Positions 11,272-23,047 are shown, numbered from the stretch's first letter. The stretch is DNA of 64,000 bases from Buttiauxella massiliensis (GCF_902500225.1 NZ_LR722648.1:203676-267675), one strand, 5' to 3'. The notes: generated by a model from the sequence alone, not told the origin. Made by a program: numbers and translations.

Positions 11272-11883
11272 CTACTTACGTTGATCGTCCACCGTCACGC
11301 CTTTAGGCGGGGTAAACGTAAACTTGCTCATATCCACCGCACCATTTTGCTGAGTTTTCAGCGCATAGCTGCTGCGTTGATCGTCTTGCTCAATCGCACT
11401 GAACTGATGGATAGTACCGTCGCTTCCGACATTAATAGTGAATTGCTTGAGATTACCTGCACTGGTTTTTGGCGTCAGTACAAAATCATCACCGCTTTGT
11501 TTAATGTTGTATTGCTGCCAGTCACTGCTCTGGTTACGCGCAATCAACATGAACGGTGTATTACCGGTGGCATCCTTCAGCCAGGTTGCACTCACTTGTT
11601 CAACAAACGGGTTGTAGAACCACAATGTTTTACCATCAGAGACCAGAATACTTTCATCCGGTTGAGTCATGTGCCAGTTGAAAAGATTTGGGCGTTTAAC
11701 CCACAAGTCCCCCTGACCCTCTTGAACAGCCGCGCCACTACCGTCGGTCACTTTCTGCGTGAAACTGGCGTGGAAGCTGCTGACCTTATCCAGACGCGTT
11801 TTCAGGTCACCTGCGGCATCAGCCCAGGCAGCGGTTGCGGTAAGAGCGGTCAACAAAGCACAAGTAATAACGATTTTTTTCAT
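11272..11883 (-). CDS. lolA: Outer-membrane lipoprotein carrier protein LolA
   Basis: A periplasmic chaperone that takes lipoproteins released by LolCDE and passes them to LolB at the outer membrane. The 203-residue precursor has a cleavable signal peptide ([14 protein letters not shown]...AWA). The mature part matches LolA almost throughout, including [19 protein letters not shown] and the C-terminal [14 protein letters not shown]. The open frame extends to 11970, but the ATG at 11883 is preceded by AAGGGATC and starts the signal peptide. Downstream neighbours are rarA and serS. Confidence 0.96.
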   Translation of the reverse strand: MKKIVITCALLTALTATAAWADAAGDLKTRLDKVSSFHASFTQKVTDGSGAAVQEGQGDLWVKRPNLFNWHMTQPDESILVSDGKTLWFYNPFVEQVSATWLKDATGNTPFMLIARNQSSDWQQYNIKQSGDDFVLTPKTSAGNLKQFTINVGSDGTIHQFSAIEQDDQRSSYALKTQQNGAVDMSKFTFTPPKGVTVDDQRK

Positions 11884-12010
11884 TATGATCCCTTTAAATT
11901 CACGCACCACAAAACGAATACACTGTGGCATTTCTGCTGCCCACTCTAGTCGAGAGCTATTCTGTAGCAACAGAAGAATAAGCTGATTTTCCGGTAATTT
12001 ACCCTTCTTT

Positions 12011-12040
12011 GCAAAAGAGCCTCAACCATGACTCTTTTGC
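12011..12040 (-). terminator. Hairpin after ftsK
   Basis: GCAAAAGAG and CTCTTTTGC pair around a 12-base loop, a few bases beyond the ftsK stop. It lacks a clear T tract, so it may be a weak terminator or a processing hairpin. Confidence 0.45.
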
Positions 12041-12046
12041 ACAGGG

Positions 12047-15000
12047 TTACTCAAATGGCGGTGGCGCAAGCACTTCGCGGTTACCATTATGCCCTTGCGG
12101 ACTCACGATACCCTGCGCTTCCATCTGCTCTACAATTCGGGCTGCACGGTTATAGCCGATGCGGAACTGACGCTGAACGCCGGAAATCGACGCTTTACGT
12201 TTTTCAACCACAAACGCGACAGCCTGATCAAATAACGGGTCGAGTTCTTCATCACCGTCAAGACCGCCTCCTGCACCGCCTTCACTTTCGGTATCTGAAG
12301 TAATACCGGTGATATATTGTGGGCGGCCACGCGCCTTCCAGTCCTGAACAACTGCATGCACTTCCTGGTCACGAACAAACGCACCATGCACACGCACTGG
12401 CAGCGTAGAGTTTGGCCCGGAATAGAGCATATCGCCCATCCCCAGTAGTGACTCAGCACCGGCCTGGTCAAGAATGGTACGGGAGTCAATCTTACTCGAC
12501 ACCGTAAACGCTACACGCGTAGGAATGTTGGCTTTAATCAAGCCGGTAATCACGTCTACCGATGGACGCTGGGTTGCCAGCACTAAGTGAATACCCGCAG
12601 CACGCGCTTTCTGCGCCAGGCGAGCAATCAACTCTTCAACTTTTTTACCCACCGTCATCATCAGGTCAGCAAATTCGTCCACCAGCACCACGATATACGG
12701 CAGTTTTTCAAGCATTGGATGAGCAGTTTCCATGCTGTCGCCCGGCTTCCAGAATGGGTCTGGAATCGGACGGCCCATACGTTCAGCTTCCAGCACGCGT
12801 TCGTTATAACCCGCCAGATTTCGCACGCCTAAAGCTGACATCAATTTGTAGCGGCGTTCCATTTCGTTAACGCTCCAGCGCAATGCATTGGCCGCATCTT
12901 TCATATCTGTTACGACTTCAGTTAACAGATGTGGAATGCCTTCATACACTGACAACTCGAGCATTTTCGGGTCGATCATGATAAAGCGCACTTCTTCAGG
13001 CGTCGCTTTATACAACATGCTGAGGATCATCGCGTTTACGCCGACTGACTTACCGGAGCCGGTTGTACCCGCGACCAGCAAGTGTGGCATTTTCGCCAGA
13101 TCGGCAATCACCGGTTCGCCGCCGATGTCTTTACCTAAGACAACCGTTAACGGCGAAGCACTTTCACGGAACTTGGCACAATCCAACACTTCGCGCAGGT
13201 AAACGGTCTGGCGTTTTTTGTTCGGTAATTCGAGGCCAACGTAAGGTTTGCCCGGAATAACTTCAACGACACGAACCGCAACAGTGGACAATGAACGAGC
13301 AAGGTCACGCGACAAGTTAGAAATACGCGCAGCTTTAACTCCCGGCGCTAAATCAAGCTCAAAGCGCGTGATTACCGGACCTGGGGAGTAATCCACCACA
13401 TCGGCTTTAATACGATAATCCGCAAGACGAGCTTCAACCAGACGCGCCATTTGCTCAAGTGCAAAGGTATCTACCGGCTCAACTTCCGCAGGTGGTGAAG
13501 TCAGCAAATCCAGAGATGGCAGCGGCGTGGTTGGGCGCTGCAATGGGCGATCGTCACCATTACGCATCAGGAAAGGATGGATCAAACTTTCATGAATCTG
13601 CGCCTGTGGCGCCGCTACAGGTGCAGAAGGTGCTGGCGACTGTTGCACATTGTGTTGCTGCGGCGGTGCAGGCTGCCAGCTTTGTGGCTGCTGAACAGGC
13701 GCAGCTTCTTCAATGTGACTAGGCGTAAACATTGGCTCACCAGGTCCATCGTTCACTAACGTTTTCATTGGCGAGAAATCAAAATCATCCAGTGAGAACG
13801 GTACATTGTTTGGCTGTTGTTGGTTAGGTTGCTGCTGGGGTGCTGAATAACGCTGTTGCTGCTGGGCAGCAAACTGACGCGCCAATTCTGCCTGCTCGGC
13901 CTCATCCGCATCCTGCTGCAAAGAGTTGTCTTCATACTCTTCGCCATAACGCTGCTGCTGTTGAGCTGCGAACTGACGAGCAAGTTCATGCTGTTCCATT
14001 TCTTCGGCATCGTCAGCATAGTCGTTTTCAATATCCATACCATTCTGGCGACGCGCTTCTTCTTCAGCCATACGCTGAGACGGCAACTTGATCCCATAGG
14101 AAGCAAGTTCACGGCGAGTCGGGACACGCACACGATTTGGGCGTGGCAACTGCGGGCCAATCCCCTCTTTTGTCTGCGGACGTGGCGCATCACTGGCAAT
14201 GCTGAATACCGGGCTAAAGGCAGCCACAGCACTGGCAGCTTTTGCCGCATCTTTGACACCTTGAGGAACAGGGGGAGCCGCTACGACAGGAACCTCAGGC
14301 ACAACGCCAGAGAAGCCCTGAGGAATAGCTGGCGCTTCAAAGCGTGAAGAATCCGGTACAGATGTTGATGCAAATGCCGGGGAGCTGTCATACCCATAAG
14401 GATCGGGTTTCGGCTCACTAACCGGTTGATACCAAGCCGCTAGTTGTTCACGCTCACGAGCACGTTTGGCTTCTACTTCTTCAAAATGATAGATAGGCGG
14501 ACGAACGGCTGGCTTTACCTCTTCTACAGGCTCAGGCTCAACAATTGGTTGCGCTGGGGTGGGGTCGTAATAAATTGGCTGAACTGGAGCTTGTGCAACA
14601 ACAACTTGTTCAACAACAGGCTGAACTATTTCTGGCTCTGCCCAATAGCTGGTCACCTGTTGAGGGTTGTATTGTTCAGCGGCACGAGGTGCGTGATAAC
14701 TTTCAGGTGTCGGCGCAAGCACAGGCTCAGGCGTCACAGTAGTCGGTGCTGGTTCCCAGGCAATTGCAGGAGTCTCTACTACTTCCGGCGCAGGCGTGGC
14801 GACAGGAGGCACGGTTGCTGTTGGCATCACCGGGGCGGCGTATGCTGAGTTCGCCATAGCGGCAGCGACCGGCGCAACGATAGATTGCCCATGTAATAAC
14901 GGATCGTACTCATCGCTTTCCGGCATGGTTGCTTTATTACCAGAGAACAATACGTCATCCTCAGGCTGAGTGGCTCTGTTTGGCGAGAACAAAACATCAT

Positions 15001-15832
15001 CCTCGGCATCATCCATTCGTTTGCCAGAAAACAGCGCCGAATCTGTTTTGCGTGCATTTGGATTGGCGAATTTTTCTGAGATGCGCTGCTTGCGAGCCAA
15101 TGCGCCACGCAAAATACGCGCACGACGAGACTCACGCTTTTCTACTGCTGGTGCGTGTTCTTCATCATGTTCTTCTTCGTCGTCATAATCATCGTCCTGC
15201 CAGGTGTTATCCCGACGAGTGCGGTTGCTGGCAAACGTCAGCACGCTTAAAGTCGCGCTACCAATTTTCTCAGCGATCCCGACCCAAGACCAACCAGTAA
15301 ACAACGTTAACCCTGCTGCCCACACGCACAAAAGCGCAATAGTGCCGCCACTGCTGTTGAGCAATGGCATCATGGCAGTGCTCAGCAAGCTACCAATTAC
15401 CCCGCCAGAGGCAAAATACCAAATATCATCGGCGTTAATCGCAGCAAGGCCGCAGGCGGTAAGAACCATAGCCAACACACCTATCAGGCGTAAGGAAACG
15501 GCAAAATAATCAATAAACTCTTCGTTATCCCGATTGCGGAAAGTAAACCAACACGCACCGATAATGATAACCGGGATGGTGTAGGCCATTACGCCAAAAA
15601 TAAACAACAGTGTATCGGCCAACCACGCGCCAGGCATCCCACCTAAATTATGGATAGGTTCATGCCATGCGGTTTGTGACCAACTGGGATCGGAAGGATT
15701 AAAACTAAGCAGCGCTACCATCAAATAGACGGCAAAAATGGCAACAAGGAGCAGTAAGGCTTCTAATGCCCGACGCCCGCTGCTGAGTTTCCTCAATGTA
15801 ACTTCTTTTTCTTCGGTGTATTCCTGGCTCAA
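12047..15832 (-). CDS. ftsK: DNA translocase FtsK
   Basis: A septal membrane protein that stabilises the divisome and pumps the chromosome terminus to dif for XerCD resolution. The 1261-residue protein has four N-terminal membrane helices (first ~190 residues). A long Pro/Gln/Glu-rich linker (about 200-770) follows, then the motor domain with Walker A near residue 922 (GTTGSGKS) and a Walker B region ([12 protein letters not shown]). The C-terminal winged-helix gamma domain (about the last 65 residues) reads KOPS. It is shorter than E. coli FtsK (1329), with the difference in the linker. The linker holds two copies of [14 protein letters not shown], 33 residues apart, encoded near 13850 and 13950. 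lrp lies upstream and lolA downstream, on the same strand. Confidence 0.96.
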   Translation of the reverse strand: MSQEYTEEKEVTLRKLSSGRRALEALLLLVAIFAVYLMVALLSFNPSDPSWSQTAWHEPIHNLGGMPGAWLADTLLFIFGVMAYTIPVIIIGACWFTFRNRDNEEFIDYFAVSLRLIGVLAMVLTACGLAAINADDIWYFASGGVIGSLLSTAMMPLLNSSGGTIALLCVWAAGLTLFTGWSWVGIAEKIGSATLSVLTFASNRTRRDNTWQDDDYDDEEEHDEEHAPAVEKRESRRARILRGALARKQRISEKFANPNARKTDSALFSGKRMDDAEDDVLFSPNRATQPEDDVLFSGNKATMPESDEYDPLLHGQSIVAPVAAAMANSAYAAPVMPTATVPPVATPAPEVVETPAIAWEPAPTTVTPEPVLAPTPESYHAPRAAEQYNPQQVTSYWAEPEIVQPVVEQVVVAQAPVQPIYYDPTPAQPIVEPEPVEEVKPAVRPPIYHFEEVEAKRAREREQLAAWYQPVSEPKPDPYGYDSSPAFASTSVPDSSRFEAPAIPQGFSGVVPEVPVVAAPPVPQGVKDAAKAASAVAAFSPVFSIASDAPRPQTKEGIGPQLPRPNRVRVPTRRELASYGIKLPSQRMAEEEARRQNGMDIENDYADDAEEMEQHELARQFAAQQQQRYGEEYEDNSLQQDADEAEQAELARQFAAQQQQRYSAPQQQPNQQQPNNVPFSLDDFDFSPMKTLVNDGPGEPMFTPSHIEEAAPVQQPQSWQPAPPQQHNVQQSPAPSAPVAAPQAQIHESLIHPFLMRNGDDRPLQRPTTPLPSLDLLTSPPAEVEPVDTFALEQMARLVEARLADYRIKADVVDYSPGPVITRFELDLAPGVKAARISNLSRDLARSLSTVAVRVVEVIPGKPYVGLELPNKKRQTVYLREVLDCAKFRESASPLTVVLGKDIGGEPVIADLAKMPHLLVAGTTGSGKSVGVNAMILSMLYKATPEEVRFIMIDPKMLELSVYEGIPHLLTEVVTDMKDAANALRWSVNEMERRYKLMSALGVRNLAGYNERVLEAERMGRPIPDPFWKPGDSMETAHPMLEKLPYIVVLVDEFADLMMTVGKKVEELIARLAQKARAAGIHLVLATQRPSVDVITGLIKANIPTRVAFTVSSKIDSRTILDQAGAESLLGMGDMLYSGPNSTLPVRVHGAFVRDQEVHAVVQDWKARGRPQYITGITSDTESEGGAGGGLDGDEELDPLFDQAVAFVVEKRKASISGVQRQFRIGYNRAARIVEQMEAQGIVSPQGHNGNREVLAPPPFE

Positions 15833-15865
15833 GTAAGACTCTCCAGGTCCTTAATAACAATGGAG

Positions 15866-15899
15866 AGCAACAGTGCCGGGCATTCCCGGCACTGTTGCT
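15866..15899 (-). terminator. Long hairpin between lrp and ftsK
   Basis: A perfect 15-base stem (AGCAACAGTGCCGGG and its complement) with a four-base loop lies in the 121-base gap between lrp and ftsK. There is no long T run after it, so it may be an mRNA-stabilising hairpin or a partial terminator for lrp rather than a strong terminator. Confidence 0.6.
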
Positions 15900-15953
15900 G
15901 TATGAATTACCAGGAGTGTAACCAAAATACGCAGATTTTGCACCTGGCCCGTG

Positions 15954-16448
15954 TTAACGGGTCTTAATAACCAGACGATTGCTCTGTTTGACCTCTTCCA
16001 TGACCACATAGGTACGGGTATCGTTCACACCCGGCAGTCGCAACAAGGTTTCGCCTAGTAATTTGCGGTACGCTGACATATCAGGCACGCGGGTTTTCAA
16101 CAAGTAGTCGAAATCGCCGGATACCAAATGACACTCTTGAATTTCTTCAAGTTTTTGAACTGCGGCGTTAAATTGCTCAAACACATCCGGTGCGCCACGA
16201 TTCAGAGTAATCTCAACAAAAACCAGAAGTGATGCATCCAGATAATGCGGGTTCAGCAGAGCTGTGTAGCCCTGAATGAAACCCTGTCGTTCCAGGCGAC
16301 GCACGCGCTCAAGGCACGGAGTCGGTGAAAGCCCTACTCGCTTCGAAAGCTCGACGTTGGAAATACGTCCATCCTTCTGCAGCTCGTTTAGAATGTTACG
16401 ATCGATGCGGTCGAGATCTTTGCCAGGGCGCTTCTTACTATCTACCAT
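15954..16448 (-). CDS. lrp: Leucine-responsive regulatory protein
   Basis: A global DNA-binding regulator of amino acid metabolism, transport and fimbriae that responds to leucine. The 164-residue protein has an N-terminal helix-turn-helix (DGRISNVELSKRVGLSPTPC, about residues 26-45) and a C-terminal RAM ligand-binding and octamerisation domain ending in VVMEEVKQSNRLVIKTR. It is almost identical to the E. coli protein. It is divergent from trxB, with a 500-base intergenic region that holds a long lrp leader. Confidence 0.98.
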   Translation of the reverse strand: MVDSKKRPGKDLDRIDRNILNELQKDGRISNVELSKRVGLSPTPCLERVRRLERQGFIQGYTALLNPHYLDASLLVFVEITLNRGAPDVFEQFNAAVQKLEEIQECHLVSGDFDYLLKTRVPDMSAYRKLLGETLLRLPGVNDTRTYVVMEEVKQSNRLVIKTR

Positions 16449-17919
<1,471 letters not shown>

Positions 17920-17954
17920 CTCTCGTAACCCATAGCGACAGTTTGAAGATACGT

Positions 17955-17984
17955 AAAGGCGACTGAATAAGTCGCCTTTCTTTT
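17955..17984 (+). terminator. Terminator after trxB
   Basis: AAAGGCGAC / GTCGCCTTT stem with a seven-base loop and TCTTTT tail, 35 bases after the trxB stop. Confidence 0.85.
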
Positions 17985-18049
17985 GCCTGCGTTGTAACAT
18001 TGCCCGCAAATTTTGCCTGATAATTCATCATTTACCTGCACTGGCAACC

Positions 18050-19816
18050 ATGAATAAAACCCGTCAACAAGAACTTAGCCGCTGGCTAAAAACACAAAGC
18101 ATTATCTCGCGCCGCTGGCTGGGGCTTTCCCGTTTTTTGGGTTTGGTCAGTGGGCTGCTGATCGTTGCTCAGGCCTGGATTTTAGCCAGGATGTTGCAGC
18201 ATATGATTATGGAAAACATACCGCGTGAAGCTTTGCTTCTGCTGTTCGTTATCCTGATTCTGATTTTTGTATTACGAGCCTGGGTCGTATGGCTGCGTGA
18301 AAAGGTCGGTTTTTATGCCGGGCTGCACATTCGGCAGGAAATACGCCGTAAAGTGCTCGATCGCATCCATCAAGCTGGCCCGGCCTGGATTCAGGGCAAA
18401 CCTGTAGGCAGTTGGGCAACGCTGGTTCTCGAACAGATTGAAGATATGCATGATTATTACGCCCGTTACCTGCCGCAAATGTCACTTGCGGTGATGGTTC
18501 CGGTACTGATTTTAATCGTAATTTTCCCATCTAACTGGGTCGCTGCATTGATTTTGCTCTGCACCGCACCGCTTATCCCGCTGTTTATGGCAATGGTCGG
18601 TATGGGGGCTGCAGATGCGAACCGCCGTAACTTCCAGGCGCTGGCTCGCCTTAGCGGCCATTTCCTTGACCGCCTACGTGGTATGGAAACACTTCGCTTG
18701 TTTAATCGTGGTAGCGCTGAAACAGAGAATATCCGCGTCGCTTCGCAGGATTTCCGCCAGCGGACAATGGAAGTACTACGCCTTGCGTTCCTCTCCTCTG
18801 GCGTGCTGGAATTCTTCGCCTCACTTTCAATTGCGTTGGTTGCGGTTTACTTCGGTTTCTCCTATCTGGGCGAGCTGAACTTTGGCCATTACAGCACCGG
18901 CGTGACGCTGTTTGCGGGTTTCCTGGCCCTGATTCTTGCTCCTGAATTTTTCCAACCGCTACGTGACTTAGGCACTTTCTATCACGCTAAAGCACAAGCC
19001 GTGGGTGCAGCTGATAGTCTGATGACATTCCTCGATACGCCATTGCAGGAACGTAAAAAAGGCAGTGCACAATTTAATTGCAACGAGCCAATCTGCATTG
19101 AAGCGCGTGATTTAGTTATCCTGTCAACCGAAGAAAAAGTTCTCGCAGGGCCTCTGAATTTCACCCTTTCAGCCAACCAACGCGTCGTTTTGGTAGGGCA
19201 AAGTGGTGCCGGTAAAAGCTCACTACTCAATGTGTTATCTGGTTTTTTACCTTATCAAGGGCACTTGCTAATCAATGGTATTGAGCTTTCAGAGCTTGAC
19301 CCTAAATGGTGGCGCGAACAACTTAGTTGGGTTGGGCAAAACCCACAACTTCCGGCTCCAACCATCCGTGAAAACGTGCTATTGAGTGCTCCCGATGCGA
19401 GCTCTGAACAATTAGCTACCGCACTGGAAAAAGCCTCTGTTAGCGAATTCCTGCCGTTGTTACCGCAAGGTATTGATACACCGCTTGGCGAAGCCGCAGC
19501 GCGCTTATCGGTCGGCCAGGCACAACGTGTTGCCGTAGCACGAGCCTTGCTGATGCCATGCGGATTGTTACTGCTGGATGAACCAGCCGCAAGCCTGGAC
19601 GCTCACAGCGAGCAGCGAGTGATGGATGCTTTGAGCGATGCTTCCCGCCAACAAACGACGTTAATGGTAACGCACCAATTGGACTACATCAGCGACTGGG
19701 ATGAGGTGTGGGTGATGCGTGAGGGTCGTATCGTGCAACAAGGGAATTACGCAACGCTTGCCTCTCAGGAAGGTCCGTTTGCTACGTTACTGGCTCATCG
19801 CCAGGAGGAGATTTAA
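18050..19816 (+). CDS. cydD: Heterodimeric ABC exporter of cysteine/glutathione, subunit CydD
   Basis: With CydC it forms an inner-membrane ABC exporter needed for assembly of cytochrome bd; export of glutathione and cysteine and a role in haem handling have both been reported. The 588-residue protein has six membrane helices in the first ~330 residues. The nucleotide-binding domain has Walker A GQSGAGKSS, a degenerate signature LSVGQAQR, and Walker B LLLLDEPAASLD. Its stop overlaps the cydC start in TAATG, so the two subunits are translationally coupled. Confidence 0.97.
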   Translation: MNKTRQQELSRWLKTQSIISRRWLGLSRFLGLVSGLLIVAQAWILARMLQHMIMENIPREALLLLFVILILIFVLRAWVVWLREKVGFYAGLHIRQEIRRKVLDRIHQAGPAWIQGKPVGSWATLVLEQIEDMHDYYARYLPQMSLAVMVPVLILIVIFPSNWVAALILLCTAPLIPLFMAMVGMGAADANRRNFQALARLSGHFLDRLRGMETLRLFNRGSAETENIRVASQDFRQRTMEVLRLAFLSSGVLEFFASLSIALVAVYFGFSYLGELNFGHYSTGVTLFAGFLALILAPEFFQPLRDLGTFYHAKAQAVGAADSLMTFLDTPLQERKKGSAQFNCNEPICIEARDLVILSTEEKVLAGPLNFTLSANQRVVLVGQSGAGKSSLLNVLSGFLPYQGHLLINGIELSELDPKWWREQLSWVGQNPQLPAPTIRENVLLSAPDASSEQLATALEKASVSEFLPLLPQGIDTPLGEAAARLSVGQAQRVAVARALLMPCGLLLLDEPAASLDAHSEQRVMDALSDASRQQTTLMVTHQLDYISDWDEVWVMREGRIVQQGNYATLASQEGPFATLLAHRQEEI

Positions 19817-21537
19817 TGCGCGCTTTACTGCCCTATCTGGCGCTTTATTGCCGTCATAAATGGCTACTGACACTTGGCGTGGTGCTGGCGATTATCACAC
19901 TGCTGGCAAGCATTGGGCTGCTCACGCTTTCTGGCTGGTTCCTCTCCGCATCGGCTGTGGTCGGCGTGGCAGGTATTTATAGTTTTAACTATATGTTGCC
20001 TGCCGCTGGTGTGCGTGGTGGCGCAATTACGCGTACCGCAGGGCGCTATTTTGAACGCTTAGTCAGCCACGATGCGACTTTCCGCGTGCTTCAGCATCTG
20101 CGCGTTTCCACTTTTAGCAAACTGCTTCCGCTCTCCCCTGCTGGGCTTGCTCGTTTCCGCCAGGGTGAATTACTGAATCGCCTGGTTGCGGATGTCGACA
20201 CCCTTGATCATCTTTACCTGCGCGTGATTTCGCCGATGGTCGGTGCATTTGTCGTCATTGCCGTTGTCACGTTCGGTTTGAGCTTCCTCGATATGCAGTT
20301 AGCTCTAACGCTCGGCGGTGTTTTGCTGGCGACATTACTCATATTACCGCCCTTATTTTATTACGCGGGAATATCAACCGGTGAGGCGATTACCGTCCAG
20401 CGTGGACAATACCGCCAGCAACTCACAGCCTGGCTACAGGGCCACGCAGAATTAACCATTTTTGGTGCTACCCAGCGTTATCGCCAGCAACTCGAAGCGA
20501 CTGAAGACAGTTGGCAAGAAGCACAGCGCCGCCAGGCGGAGCTTACAGCTCTTTCACAAGCCGTTATGCTGCTTATCAGCGGTGTTGCCGTCATATTGAT
20601 GCTGTGGATGGCTGCGGCTGGTGTAGGTGGAAATACAACACCTGGTGCGCTTATTGCGTTGTTTGTGTTCTGTGCCCTGGCCTCCTTTGAGGCACTGGCT
20701 CCGGTGACCGGAGCGTTTCAACATTTAGGTCAGGTTATCGCATCAGCATTACGCGTAACTGAAATCACCAGTCAAAAACCAGAAGTCGTTTTCACCGAAC
20801 AACCTCACTCCATCCCTGAAAGGGTAGCTTTGGATATTAACAACCTTAGCTTTGCCTATCCTGAACAGTCTCAAATGGCGTTACGGGACATTTCTCTCAG
20901 AATCGAGGCTGGGCAACATGTCGCGATTCTCGGGCGTACAGGCTGTGGTAAATCAACGCTGCTTCAGTTGCTTACCCGGGCTTGGGAACCGCAACAAGGT
21001 GAGATCAATCTTAATGGCGAAGCGTTAAGCCAGTTTGATGAAACGGCTTTGCGTGCGGCTACGAGTGTCGTGTCTCAGCGCGTCCATCTGTTTAGTGCCA
21101 CGCTGCGCGACAACCTTTTGCTCGCAGCCCCCCAGGCAAGCGATGAACAACTGAGTCGTGTACTGACGCGCGTAGGTCTTGAGAAGTTGTTAGAAGACGC
21201 TGGCCTTAATAGTTGGCTTGGCGAAGGTGGCAGGCAGTTATCAGGCGGCGAATTGCGCCGTCTGGCGATTGCCCGTGCCTTGCTGCATGATGCCCCGCTG
21301 TTTTTACTCGACGAACCGACCGAAGGTTTAGATGCGGAAACTGAACGCCAGATACTTGATTTGCTGACTGAAGTGACTAAAGAAAAAACGGTGCTGATGG
21401 TTACGCATCGCCTGCGCGGGCTGGCCAATTTCGACAGCATAATTGTGATGGACAACGGGCAAATTATTGAGCAAGGTAATCACCCGGATTTGATGGCCAG
21501 CGGTGGGCGTTATTATCATTTCCATCAGCGTTTGTAG
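19816..21537 (+). CDS. cydC: Heterodimeric ABC exporter of cysteine/glutathione, subunit CydC
   Basis: Partner of CydD in the exporter required for cytochrome bd assembly. The 573-residue protein has six membrane helices, then an ATPase domain with Walker A GRTGCGKST, signature LSGGELRR and Walker B LFLLDEPTEGLD. The canonical signature here, against a degenerate one in CydD, is the usual asymmetry of this heterodimer. It starts one base into the cydD stop codon. Eleven bases after its stop begins a 146-bp palindromic repeat that separates it from aat. Confidence 0.97.
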   Translation: MRALLPYLALYCRHKWLLTLGVVLAIITLLASIGLLTLSGWFLSASAVVGVAGIYSFNYMLPAAGVRGGAITRTAGRYFERLVSHDATFRVLQHLRVSTFSKLLPLSPAGLARFRQGELLNRLVADVDTLDHLYLRVISPMVGAFVVIAVVTFGLSFLDMQLALTLGGVLLATLLILPPLFYYAGISTGEAITVQRGQYRQQLTAWLQGHAELTIFGATQRYRQQLEATEDSWQEAQRRQAELTALSQAVMLLISGVAVILMLWMAAAGVGGNTTPGALIALFVFCALASFEALAPVTGAFQHLGQVIASALRVTEITSQKPEVVFTEQPHSIPERVALDINNLSFAYPEQSQMALRDISLRIEAGQHVAILGRTGCGKSTLLQLLTRAWEPQQGEINLNGEALSQFDETALRAATSVVSQRVHLFSATLRDNLLLAAPQASDEQLSRVLTRVGLEKLLEDAGLNSWLGEGGRQLSGGELRRLAIARALLHDAPLFLLDEPTEGLDAETERQILDLLTEVTKEKTVLMVTHRLRGLANFDSIIVMDNGQIIEQGNHPDLMASGGRYYHFHQRL

Positions 21538-21548
21538 ACTGTGTAATG

Positions 21549-21694
21549 AGTGCCATCCCAGTAGGCGTTATTGTTACAGTCAGTTTGAACACGGACAGCG
21601 TGCAGGAACCGGAACGTACATGAAGTACGTGAGGATTCTGAGCACTGCCCAGGTTCAAAATGGCAAATTAAATAGCCCTAATGGGATGAGCACT
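21549..21694. repeat. 146-bp fully palindromic MITE-like repeat
   Basis: The element is one long imperfect palindrome. Ends AGTGCCATCCCAGTAGG (left) and AGTGCTCATCCCATTAGG (right, read inward) match with one indel. Inner arms TTGAAC (21585) and GTTCAA (21653), and the central ACGTAC-N5-GTACGT (21614-21630), are all symmetric about 21621.5. It fills most of the cydC-aat gap, which is much shorter in E. coli. Symmetry and position suggest a non-autonomous mobile repeat; I do not recognise a named family with confidence. Confidence 0.7.
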
Positions 21695-21739
21695 TAGTCT
21701 ATTATCAATAATTATAGTTAGCCCCGGAGCCGTGACGTC

Positions 21740-22432
21740 ATGCGCCTTATTCAGCTTTCCCGTGACTCAATCGCCTTTCCTTCACCGGAAGGCGCGTTGC
21801 GTGAACCTAATGGGTTACTGGCGCTCGGGGGCGATTTAAGCCCGGCTCGTTTGCTGATGGCTTACCAGCGCGGCATCTTTCCATGGTTTTCACCCGGCGA
21901 TCCTATTTTATGGTGGTCGCCAGACCCGCGCGCGGTGCTTTTCCCGGATCAGTTTCACCTGAGCCGCAGCATGAAGCGTTTCCACCGCAACTCCCCGTAC
22001 CGTGTGACGCTGAACCACGCTTTCGAGCGTGTCATTGCCGAGTGTGCGGACGATCGTGACGAAGGGACCTGGATTACACCTGAAATCATCGACGCCTATA
22101 AACGGCTCCATGAATTGGGCCATGCTCATTCGATAGAAGTCTGGGAAGATAAAGAATTAGTGGGTGGAGTATATGGTGTGGCGCAAGGCTCTCTATTTTG
22201 TGGAGAGTCAATGTTCAGTCGCCGGGAAAACGCCTCCAAAACAGCACTACTGGTGTTCTGCCAACACTTTCTCAGTTATGGCGGCAAGCTAATAGATTGC
22301 CAGGTACTTAATGCCCATACCGCATCGCTAGGAGCAACTGAAATTCCTCGCCGTGAGTATCTTGAACATCTGTCCATATTTCGTCCACAACATCTGGCAT
22401 CTTATTGTTGGGTGCCACAAATCCTGTCGTAG
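21740..22432 (+). CDS. aat: Leucyl/phenylalanyl-tRNA--protein transferase
   Basis: Adds Leu or Phe to proteins with N-terminal Arg or Lys, making them substrates for ClpS-ClpAP in the N-end rule pathway; cytosolic. The 230-residue product shows the family's signature stretches, [18 protein letters not shown] near the N-terminus, [19 protein letters not shown] in the middle, and [14 protein letters not shown] near the end. A GGAG lies 14 bases ahead of the ATG. clpA and clpS, which act on its products, lie a little further on, on the opposite strand. Confidence 0.96.
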   Translation: MRLIQLSRDSIAFPSPEGALREPNGLLALGGDLSPARLLMAYQRGIFPWFSPGDPILWWSPDPRAVLFPDQFHLSRSMKRFHRNSPYRVTLNHAFERVIAECADDRDEGTWITPEIIDAYKRLHELGHAHSIEVWEDKELVGGVYGVAQGSLFCGESMFSRRENASKTALLVFCQHFLSYGGKLIDCQVLNAHTASLGATEIPRREYLEHLSIFRPQHLASYCWVPQILS

Positions 22433-22723
22433 CGATAATGTTTACGGCACATTACTGTTAAGAGTGTTATAATTAGCCCCGCAGAGTGAGCTCTGCTCAT
22501 TACCCCGCCGCCGTTTGGGATTAGCTTTAACAGGGACAGCCCATCGTTTATCTCTTCGCAGCCCTCATCATAAGCGCCAATAGTGCAGCTTTTGGTTGGG
22601 TTTTGGGTAATGCGCAAATTGCACTTTCGCTGGTGATTTCACCAACAATTCTTTACATGATACGTGAACTTGGGCATTATCTTGCCGGTTCAAAACTATG
22701 GTAGTGATACCCTCGAGGATTAG
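22433..22723. other. aat-infA intergenic region with infA promoters
   Basis: 291 bases that should hold the infA promoters known from E. coli. The stretch from 22543 to 22704 is also an open frame encoding a hydrophobic peptide (listed separately). GGATTAG precedes the infA start. No tRNA gene is present. Confidence 0.5.
22543..22704 (+). other. Possible small membrane-peptide frame upstream of infA, no canonical start
   Basis: 53 codons stay open from a stop at 22528-22530 to TAG at 22702. The translation looks protein-like: two hydrophobic segments (YLFAALIISANSAAFGWVL and a second around ALSLVISPTILYMI), then RELGHYLAGSKLW. An AGGGA sits seven bases before ATC at 22543, but ATC is not a normal start, and the only ATG in frame lies near the end. 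It overlaps the region of the infA promoters. It could be a decayed gene, a non-AUG small protein or chance; I do not recognise it. Confidence 0.25.
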
Positions 22724-22942
<219 letters not shown>

Positions 22943-22997
22943 TAGTTTTATTTAGCGCTGCGTGGTAAACAGGCGGCGTGAACAATTTAATAATAGA

Positions 22998-23027
22998 AAG
23001 GCCAGGTCATTGACCTGGCCTTTTTTT
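22998..23027. terminator. Bidirectional terminator between infA and clpA
   Basis: AAAGGCCAGGTCA / TGACCTGGCCTTT forms a long stem with A and T tracts on the two sides. It is the only structure in the 105-base convergent gap. Confidence 0.9.
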
Positions 23028-23047
23028 ATTACGGCACTAATTATTAA

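Noticed and set aside
11281-11949. A 222-codon open frame on the plus strand opposite lolA
   Set aside because: It lies entirely over lolA and its signal peptide region; translation is protein-unlike and without a start signal.
13450-15200. Repetitive Gln/Pro/Glu-rich sequence that might be a separate repeat array
   Set aside because: It is in frame throughout as the FtsK linker; the repeats are protein-level and irregular, not a CRISPR or tandem DNA array.
21503-21697. A 64-codon plus-strand frame over the cydC end and the palindromic repeat
   Set aside because: It arises from the repeat sequence; no ribosome binding site or family match.
22943-23047. Possible tRNA between infA and clpA
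   Set aside because: Looked for because E. coli has serW here, but there is no tRNA-like sequence or CCA end; only a terminator hairpin.
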